From: Passalora sequoiae
Lineage: Eukaryota; Ascomycota; Dothideomycetes; Mycosphaerellales; Mycosphaerellaceae
Assembly (NCBI GenBank): GCA_013248845.1
Contig: WSQC01000025.1
Location: 372,001 to 436,000, forward strand
DNA: 64,000 nt
Direction: 5' to 3'
This document shows positions 58,343 through 64,000 of this stretch, piece by piece (the stretch's first letter is position 1; the number at the start of each line of letters is the position of its first letter). The position numbers and the translations under genes are program-made. Below the pieces are notes generated by a model. It ran no database searches and was not told where the DNA came from. It worked only from the letters and a program-made list of their open reading frames with translations.

Positions 58343-58974
58343 ATGAAGACCTCAATCATCGCACTTTCCCTTTTCGCCGCTGTCGGCCTCGCTGCCCCAG
58401 AGGCATACGGCAACAACTGGAAAGACAACAAAGGCAAGAACGACCGATGGGGCAAGGACAGGGTAAGCACAGTCTACAACATTTTCGATAGCGCGAATAC
58501 TCACCAACATTCCAGTACTCCGACTTCACCTCCACCTGGGAAATCAAAGCAACCCCAGACCAAGTCGTCAACGGCACGCGCCCGACCGGCGGCCTCCCAG
58601 GCGCCTGCGGAACCTACAAATTCGGCATCAACAGCAAGAAGAATTACATCTGCTACGACATCGAGCTCGACGGCTTCGGCAACTCCCTCTACCAGTCGCC
58701 AGCCGATACTGCCACACACATTCATGAGGCGCTCAAGGGACAGTCCGGTCCACCAAGACTCGCTTTCCCGAACCCTGCATACGAGGGTTCTCCGGAGAAG
58801 AGGATCTCGCGCGGATGTCTTCAGGCACCGTTCCAGACTGGTATTAATGCTTCTGGTGTGGATACTGGTAAGGGGTTCCATGTTGGCCAGATTGAGAAGG
58901 AACCGTGGAAGTTCTTTGCTGATGTGCACACTAATACTGCGGTTGCGGGGGCTGTTCGGGGTCAGTTTGCTTAG
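58343..58974 (+). CDS. Small secreted CHRD-domain protein
   Basis: Two exons: 58343-58462 and 58516-58974. The 53-nt intron has donor GTAAGC and acceptor TCCAG and switches to a frame different from the longest simple ORF; the product is 192 residues. MKTSIIALSLFAAVGLAAPE is a clear signal peptide with likely cleavage after LAAP or LAA. A short Gly/Asn/Lys-rich linker follows. The mature domain reads FTSTWEIKATPDQVVNGT, YDIELDGF, ADTATHIHEALKGQSGPPRL, GFHVGQIEKEPWKFFADVHT and AGAVRGQFA. The 'A-x-HIHEA...G..GPP', 'NP' and final 'GAxRGQF' elements match the CHRD domain, a beta-rich domain named from chordin and common in secreted fungal proteins of unknown role. It is probably cell-surface or extracellular. 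A long antisense frame across this gene is a shadow. Confidence 0.87.
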
Positions 58975-59378
58975 ATGTAGCATCAAGGCTGAGGTCCCAC
59001 GAAAGTTGAGTAATAATGCGTGTGTATCAATTTGGTTGCTTGTAGTATAGCTTATGGATCGTACTATTTGATTGGACGTGCAGTCAATTTGACAGATCGG
59101 TATAAATAAGGTCTTTTTCCAGATTAAGTCACTATCGGTTGCGAAGCCTGTGGGAACTCTCTGCACTTTGGGAAGTACCCACTCTTCACATCGCACGAGA
59201 AACCAGACAGCCAGCGTCACAATGTGCCATGGTGTAGAATCGGTGTTGTCGAAATAACAGATTGAAAGGGACTGTTGGTATGGAACGTACAAAGTGGGTG
59301 CTGAAGCCCTAGCCATGGAACGCCATGCCGGACCACAAGTCGCCCCAAGTCTCGACTAATATGCCATCCCGGCTGGTG
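58975..59378. other. Convergent 3' flanks
   Basis: Space between the CHRD gene and the helix-turn-helix repeat gene, which converge here. Nothing else seen. Confidence 0.5.
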
Positions 59379-60488
59379 TCATTGTTGACTCTGCTTGAAT
59401 TTGGTGATGCGGTACTTAGCAGACACTGAACCAAGGCTCCTCCCAAGCGTCTGAGCTATTTTTGTCCATGTTAGACCCTCTTGGTCGCGGAGACGAAAGA
59501 GTCGCTCCATTTCCTCCGGAATCCAGATCTTGCCTGGTACACGAGACGCATATGCTGTTCCTTCATAGCGTCCTTGAGCTCTTAGCTGCAAGAGTTGCAT
59601 TTTCAAGGAGCCTGAACTCCGATTGAGGCGATCAGCTATTTCCGTAATAGAGACGCCTTCTCGACTGAGCTCGACAAGATTGTTCTGTTCTCCGACAGTC
59701 CAACGTCTGGGACTCTTTACAGGCCGTCGAGCAGAAGGGTTCACGAGTTGTCTGTGGCGATCGAAGACGCATGAAGGAGTGCGGCCGAGGGTCCGACCAA
59801 TAGATACCCAGGAAGCGTCCATGGTGCGCATCTTTGTTATGATAGCATCTTCGTCGGCTCCGAATTCTCTCCTGCGTGATCTCTTCGTTATGCGGCCGCA
59901 TTTCGCCAAGACTGCTAATCTCGCGCACACCGCGAGAGGGGTTGTTCCAAGTCTCATTGCAATCTGCAATAAGCTGCTCCCTGCGGCATACAGTTTGCCA
60001 ACTTCCTCCTCATCCGAGGCAGACCAGATGCGAGGCGTGTTGGCAGGATTCAATGCAAGCGGCACACTCAGCCTCCGCCATCTTTCCCTGACCGTCCCAC
60101 AACCGAGGCCGACTTCTGCAGCGATATCACTAACCCCTCGTCCAGACTGCATGCCTGTCAGGATCGTTCGGTTTACGGGGTCTTGCAATGCTGCCTTGAA
60201 CGTCTTGTCCTGCAGGGCTGCGCCATCGGCAGACATGTGACGGATTCTGTTCCAGCGTCGGATCACAGATCGCGTCGATAAAGCCAGTTCCTTGGCTATT
60301 TCGGAGTGCTTCTTCCTTTGACCCCGCCACTCCCGGATTATGATGTCTTCAGCTTGGGTGAACACGTGGGCTGCAGTGCATTGTGATGTCGTAAAGAACG
60401 CTCGCACTGGCAAACGTAAGGTTGCACTTGTCGATATTGATGTGCTAGGACAACGCCATTGTCGCAGGATGTTCGCGAAGGCCTCCAT
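59379..60488 (-). CDS. Six-repeat helix-turn-helix (Myb/SANT-like) protein with probable mitochondrial presequence
   Basis: Single exon, 369 residues from the ATG at 60488. Upstream in-frame codons reach back to 60578, but only as a GTG. Residues 1-42 lack acidic residues except Glu2, are rich in Arg/Ser/Thr and end in LPVRAFFTTS, a good mitochondrial presequence. Six similar units follow at about 43-82, 102-141, 155-196, 209-248, 263-302 and 322-362, about 54 residues apart. Each has an aromatic/acidic start (FTQAED, WSASDEEE, FGADED, WTVGEQ, WIPEEME), a central IA-x-xLG or equivalent (EIAKELALS, DIAAEVGLG, QIAMRLGTT, SIGRTLGRT, EIADRLNRS, KIAQTLGRS) and a third helix with Arg/Leu (SVIRRWNRI, TVRERWRRL, SVSAKYRI). 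This is the helix-turn-helix pattern of Myb/SANT and homeodomain-like repeats. Binding of nucleic acid, perhaps in mitochondria, is inferred. Confidence 0.8.
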   Translation of the reverse strand: MEAFANILRQWRCPSTSISTSATLRLPVRAFFTTSQCTAAHVFTQAEDIIIREWRGQRKKHSEIAKELALSTRSVIRRWNRIRHMSADGAALQDKTFKAALQDPVNRTILTGMQSGRGVSDIAAEVGLGCGTVRERWRRLSVPLALNPANTPRIWSASDEEEVGKLYAAGSSLLQIAMRLGTTPLAVCARLAVLAKCGRITKRSRRREFGADEDAIITKMRTMDASWVSIGRTLGRTPSCVFDRHRQLVNPSARRPVKSPRRWTVGEQNNLVELSREGVSITEIADRLNRSSGSLKMQLLQLRAQGRYEGTAYASRVPGKIWIPEEMERLFRLRDQEGLTWTKIAQTLGRSLGSVSAKYRITKFKQSQQ

Positions 60489-61006
60489 CTGAGATACTTT
60501 ACGCGAATCTCTGCTTTCAACGGTATCTAGCTCAGGTGAGACGATTCTCTCATGCAATGGCTGGACGGAGCTACCCACAATTAGATGGCGTATCCCTCAT
60601 GGTCTGAAGTTCATGTTCACAATTCGAGCTTTGCGGCGTGCCCTTGGTCATCTTCGCGATTGACTTATGTAGCTCAGCCCCGCCCCGCACGGCATATTAT
60701 ACTATTGCTAGTATGGGACATGTTCTGCATCTGAGAAGGAGACAACGAAGAGCGAGATCGCTACCATAGGCCCATAATACTCTTTTCGTCAAGTCGTCAT
60801 CATCTACACATGGAAGCATATATGAACAAGCACCTTGCGTGCTGCGTATTCAATTACGATCGGGCCGCCGTCCGCTCGCGAGCCATGTCTGGAGCACTCC
60901 AGGTGCATGTTTTTGAGGTGAAACGCTCTTCCAGCGCGAAAGTATGCCTGTTCGCCTCCCGATCGTATGCCCTCAATATGCCTGGACAACGTTTTCATCT
61001 AGGCGT
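60489..61006. other. Intergenic, no recognisable gene
   Basis: Upstream region of the helix-turn-helix repeat gene and 3' flank of the next minus-strand gene. Nothing recognised. Confidence 0.5.
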
Positions 61007-61672
61007 TCAAAATGCGTCGATAAGACTGCCAGGCGTCCACTCGTTGTCCGGCACGAAGCTCCCGAGACGTTGCACACTTTCACTCAGGACTGGAATGTCT
61101 CTCGATCGGGTAGCCGGGGTGATAAAAAGTGGCGGCAGAATTGGTCCAACAACAGCCGGTGCCATTGTATTGTGCTGCGTATGATTACAGTCTTCCGTTG
61201 AATTGGAAACTGTTATCGTTCTGTGGAGATAGGTATTCATCGTGCTCTGCACTTCTGCGATTCTACGATGTTGTATGGCCTGCATCAGAAACTCCAGCTG
61301 GGCTTGATGCTCGCTCAACTTTGCTCTAAGTGCAGAAAAAGTCTTGTTATCTCGCACCAGCAATAACAATGCAGCAAAAGTGGTCCCGTGCCCGCTGCGG
61401 AAGGTAGATAGCAACACGGCACCAAGATCCAGCATAGTTGTGTGGTACGCAGACAGGGCGCTGGACAACTGCCCAGCTTCTTCGGAATCTGTCGTCCACC
61501 GAATGATCCGAAGTACGAGGTCGAAATTGGATTGTGCTCGTTGAAGGTCTAATAGCAGGCTTCGAAGCTTCTTGTGAAGTCCTTTACGTTCTGACCGGAG
61601 TCTGTGGAGAAAATGTATGACCTTGCAGAAAGCTTCTCCAAGAGCTAGAGCTGTCGCAAGCGTCTCAGCCAT
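61007..61672 (-). CDS. Lone STAND/HeLo-like N-terminal domain protein
   Basis: Single exon, 221 residues from the ATG at 61672. The first 150 residues are almost wholly helical: LATALALGEAFCKVIHFLHR, a basic segment, RSLLLDLQRAQSNFDLVLRI, a loop, then FSALRAKLSEHQAQLEFLMQ. The layout of a hydrophobic first helix followed by long heptad-like helices resembles the fungal N-terminal domains that precede NACHT/ankyrin or kinase modules in STAND-type proteins (Helo_like_N and relatives). No nucleotide-binding or repeat domain follows; the last 60 residues are Pro/Ser-rich. It may be a stand-alone domain, a truncated receptor, or an unrelated helical protein. An in-frame GTG-started extension upstream is ignored. 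Confidence 0.5.
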   Translation of the reverse strand: MAETLATALALGEAFCKVIHFLHRLRSERKGLHKKLRSLLLDLQRAQSNFDLVLRIIRWTTDSEEAGQLSSALSAYHTTMLDLGAVLLSTFRSGHGTTFAALLLLVRDNKTFSALRAKLSEHQAQLEFLMQAIQHRRIAEVQSTMNTYLHRTITVSNSTEDCNHTQHNTMAPAVVGPILPPLFITPATRSRDIPVLSESVQRLGSFVPDNEWTPGSLIDAF

Positions 61673-62813
61673 GAGTGAGCTTGGTGGCCAAAGGGCGCTC
61701 GACGATGCAGAGCAGATTCCATGGCGGCCTTGCAAGCATATAGAAGCGGCTCAGCAAGAGGCCAGTCTGATCTGCTCGTCTTGGCAGATCACAGACAGAA
61801 GATGCCATGAGCTGCATTCATCGAGCTGCTACGCGTAAACCAGAATGTTGTGCGTCACATCGACAGTAACACAAGGAAGATTACTCTTTAAGGTAAGGCG
61901 TGGTGGTCATCTTCGCATAATGGAGCGTGGCGCGAGATCAGAACGGGGACATGCAGATGGGCTTCATCTAATTGGACACTGCACACCATGGTTGCCTTGT
62001 GTCGTACACAGTGATGTTGTGGTATCATGCAACCTAGTGTTCCCTTGGCGATCAACAGCAGTGCCTGAACGTCGTGACTCGCATGTTCACACAACAGGTT
62101 ACGACACCCGCAGCTTGCATACTCACGCTGAACTACCCGGAAGCTCCTCCACATTTTCACACCATCTTGCGCGTGCTACGCCGATGAAAGTGCGGGACGT
62201 GCGAATCAATTGAATTCTCTCTAGTGGTGGTAGTACAAAGAAGCAATGTTTGCAGGTCCTTGGGAGCTGATACAGCCGACCGAAAACCGTGTCGCTCCCC
62301 CGCTCAATGTGCTACCATTTGACCTGCGCAACTGAAATTCATAGGCTGAAGGCTATCCTGCCCATAGATTTGTTACCGCGTTCGTGAAGGCCGGTGAAGA
62401 GCTGCTACGCGTAACTGCCATCGCGAAGCTATGCGCAACCAGTTCAAACAAATCTAGTGTCGGCACTGCGGCTACGGTTCTTCGTGTAGTAGCGTCAAGT
62501 TGCTGCCCGCGATTGCGACCCCACGGTAAACCTCGAGAAGCAGAGGTGCCTCGACTCGCGTGAGTGTTTAGACATCGACCATATCAATTCTGGGCGGAGG
62601 TGTGGCGCGTCCTGATCTCAGGAAGACCGGATCCGAGATTCTACACGATCGATCCCACCAAGCAAATCCTTTTATACGGCTCACGTGTAAGTTGAGCTCA
62701 TGTTGCTATGACAAGATTGGTAATGCGAAGCGATGACTTGTCCATACGCACGAGGCATACTGACCTGAATGAGAATCCTGGTACGGTAACGTGATATACT
62801 GCTTTCATGGACT
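61673..62813. other. Intergenic, no recognisable gene
   Basis: About 1.1 kb between the STAND-like gene and the 3' end of ALG14. Frames on both strands are short and without motifs. Confidence 0.5.
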
Positions 62814-63521
62814 TCACACCAGAACCCCAGCATATTCCGCTCTTCCCTTTCCTGCAAGCTGCGGCCACTGCACTAGAAAGCGATCCACAACTCCCGATAG
62901 TAATCTGCCCGAGAGACTGAGTTTCTTCACCCTTGCCCACGACTCGATGTATATCGTCCTCATCTTGCCTCTGCTATTACACTTTCCCACATTTAAGAAC
63001 CTTAGCATAACAGATGCCAGGATAACAATAGTCGCCGTCGCGGGCCCGTTGCAAAGTATGATATCCGGGAAGTCCCGCTCTGTCAAGAGCCCTATGCACG
63101 CCACTAGACAGCGCAGCGAGGAGACCGGCGCTGTGTGCAGTGGTTGGTGAATCTCTCTCGCTCGAGGAACCACTCTGATGTCGTACGTTCCGACCTGCCC
63201 ACCAGCCGCGTCTTCAAAATCTTTTGCGCGAGAAGCAGAGAGGCTGTCGCCTGTGGATGTTACCCATGTTCTTCTAGTGAAGGTGTCCCAATCTAACCGT
63301 AGCTTAGAGTCTTTCTCCGTCACTGATCTTTTGAGCATAGCAATCATCTCGGCTGTATGGCCGCCGCTACCGAGGACAATGAGCATATGCGTGCTTTCGG
63401 TCCTCGATCGGGTAAGTCTGGTGCGGGTGGGATTGAGGATTGTCCATAGTCTGTAGGCGAGAGATGAAAGGGCCAGCAGGATGGTCACGAAGGCGGCGAG
63501 CGCGTAAGTCAGGAATGACAT
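62814..63521 (-). CDS. ALG14: ALG14, membrane anchor subunit of UDP-GlcNAc transferase
   Basis: With Alg13 it transfers the second GlcNAc onto dolichol-PP-GlcNAc on the cytosolic face of the ER, early in N-glycan assembly. Single exon, 235 residues. An N-terminal membrane segment (TYALAAFVTILLALSSLAYR) precedes the Rossmann-like domain with LIVLGSGGHTAEMIAML, the loop WVTSTGDSLSASRAKDFE, and then PDIILCNGPATATIVILASV, RTIYIESWARVKKLSLSGRL and the ending FLVQWPQL...AEYAGVLV. All are standard Alg14 blocks and the length is normal. Alg13 is not in this window. Confidence 0.95.
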   Translation of the reverse strand: MSFLTYALAAFVTILLALSSLAYRLWTILNPTRTRLTRSRTESTHMLIVLGSGGHTAEMIAMLKRSVTEKDSKLRLDWDTFTRRTWVTSTGDSLSASRAKDFEDAAGGQVGTYDIRVVPRAREIHQPLHTAPVSSLRCLVACIGLLTERDFPDIILCNGPATATIVILASVMLRFLNVGKCNSRGKMRTIYIESWARVKKLSLSGRLLSGVVDRFLVQWPQLAGKGRAEYAGVLV

Positions 63522-64000
63522 GACTTATCGTGGAGGAAGAAGAACGTGGAAATGCTATCGTGGAATCATCTTGCGCCTTGACATCACATCTGCCAGATCA
63601 CCTGGCAGAGGTGGTGTCGTTGTGATGTGAAGTGTCGACAGGCCGGTCGTGATTCTTAGCGGGACTCACGTCAATACTTGGTTGAAATTGTTCGGTCTTG
63701 GCGCGTCTTTTCACCACAAGAGACTTCATGTCTTCGCGACCTCACCTCCTCGCAAGCACATACTGACATCACGAACCTTAGGCGGTCAAACCTGACGCAC
63801 TGCTGCATGGAAGCGTCGTGTCTTGGTTCAGGCTCCAAGTTTGTTCGAAATCAGCAATGAGCGATGAAGTGGCCGTGAACATTCTAGATTTGCGAACATG
63901 ACTGCCCGGCTTGGAGTCAAAATGGGCGAGCATAGTCAAGGATATGAGGGAATGCTGACACTAGTGAAGACTACCGTCGAACAGCTCACGCCAGTGCACG
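63522..64000. other. Upstream region of ALG14, no other gene seen
   Basis: No recognisable gene, repeat or RNA to the window end. Confidence 0.5.

Noticed and set aside
58501..59316. 271-residue open frame on the minus strand
   Set aside because: It is antisense to exon 2 of the CHRD-domain gene, whose spliced plus-strand product is clearly family-like; the minus frame shows no motif.
59623..60240. 205-residue open frame on the plus strand
   Set aside because: Antisense to the six-repeat helix-turn-helix gene; no motif.
1..64000. CRISPR arrays, bacterial operons, rRNA genes, intact transposons or viral insertions
   Set aside because: Searched by eye on both strands. No regularly spaced direct repeats, reverse transcriptase, transposase or viral motifs were seen, and the gene structure is plainly that of a fungal nuclear genome.

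Overview
The window looks like nuclear DNA of a filamentous ascomycete, most likely a Dothideomycete related to Mycosphaerellaceae. This is an inference. Its basis is short spliceosomal introns (about 42-119 nt, GTAAGT/GTATGT-type donors, CTAAC-like branch points), typical fungal protein families, single-exon genes with serine/proline-rich tails, and a cluster of small F-box-like genes of a kind I associate with that family. There are no bacterial operons, CRISPR arrays, rRNA genes or recognisable intact transposons.

Layout. 1-3.66 kb holds no recognisable gene. A tRNA-Asp-like sequence with an intron follows. Next come two minus-strand genes, a multi-pass membrane protein and an aldo-keto reductase with three exons (3.96-6.7 kb), then a conserved fungal protein on the plus strand (7.2-8.3 kb). 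9.6-12.0 kb carries three decayed F-box-like copies in tandem. Then come a formate/nitrite channel (minus, three exons), an uncharacterised protein that may resemble the soluble part of CorA-like proteins (minus), and an ECL1-type zinc protein (minus). The last is divergent, across about 2.2 kb of microsatellite-rich DNA, from a C2H2 zinc-finger gene (plus). A doubtful small gene and an amino-acid permease (minus) precede a class I alpha-mannosidase (plus), SEC23 (plus), an SH3/RasGEF protein (CDC25-type, plus), a CHY/RING ubiquitin ligase (plus), a DEAD-box RNA helicase (minus), a transcription factor with two C2H2 fingers and two Zn2Cys6 clusters (minus), GPI10 (minus), a secreted CHRD-domain protein (plus), a six-repeat helix-turn-helix protein with a probable mitochondrial presequence (minus), a STAND/HeLo-like N-terminal domain protein (minus) and ALG14 (minus).

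Functional themes. Four genes serve the secretory pathway and glycan assembly: ALG14 (lipid-linked oligosaccharide), GPI10 (GPI anchor), SEC23 (COPII coat) and the GH47 mannosidase (N-glycan trimming). They are dispersed and not a cluster. Others handle nutrient uptake (nitrite/formate, amino acids), Ras signalling and gene regulation. Gene density is low, with gene-free stretches of up to about 4.9 kb.

Most notable: the six-repeat HTH protein with a mitochondrial-type N-terminus (59.4-60.5 kb), the transcription factor with doubled zinc domains (53.3-54.5 kb), the decaying F-box array (9.6-12.0 kb), and two non-coding repeat arrays (32.93-33.07 kb and 38.34-38.95 kb). All exon boundaries were derived by hand from splice signals and reading frame and have no transcript support.
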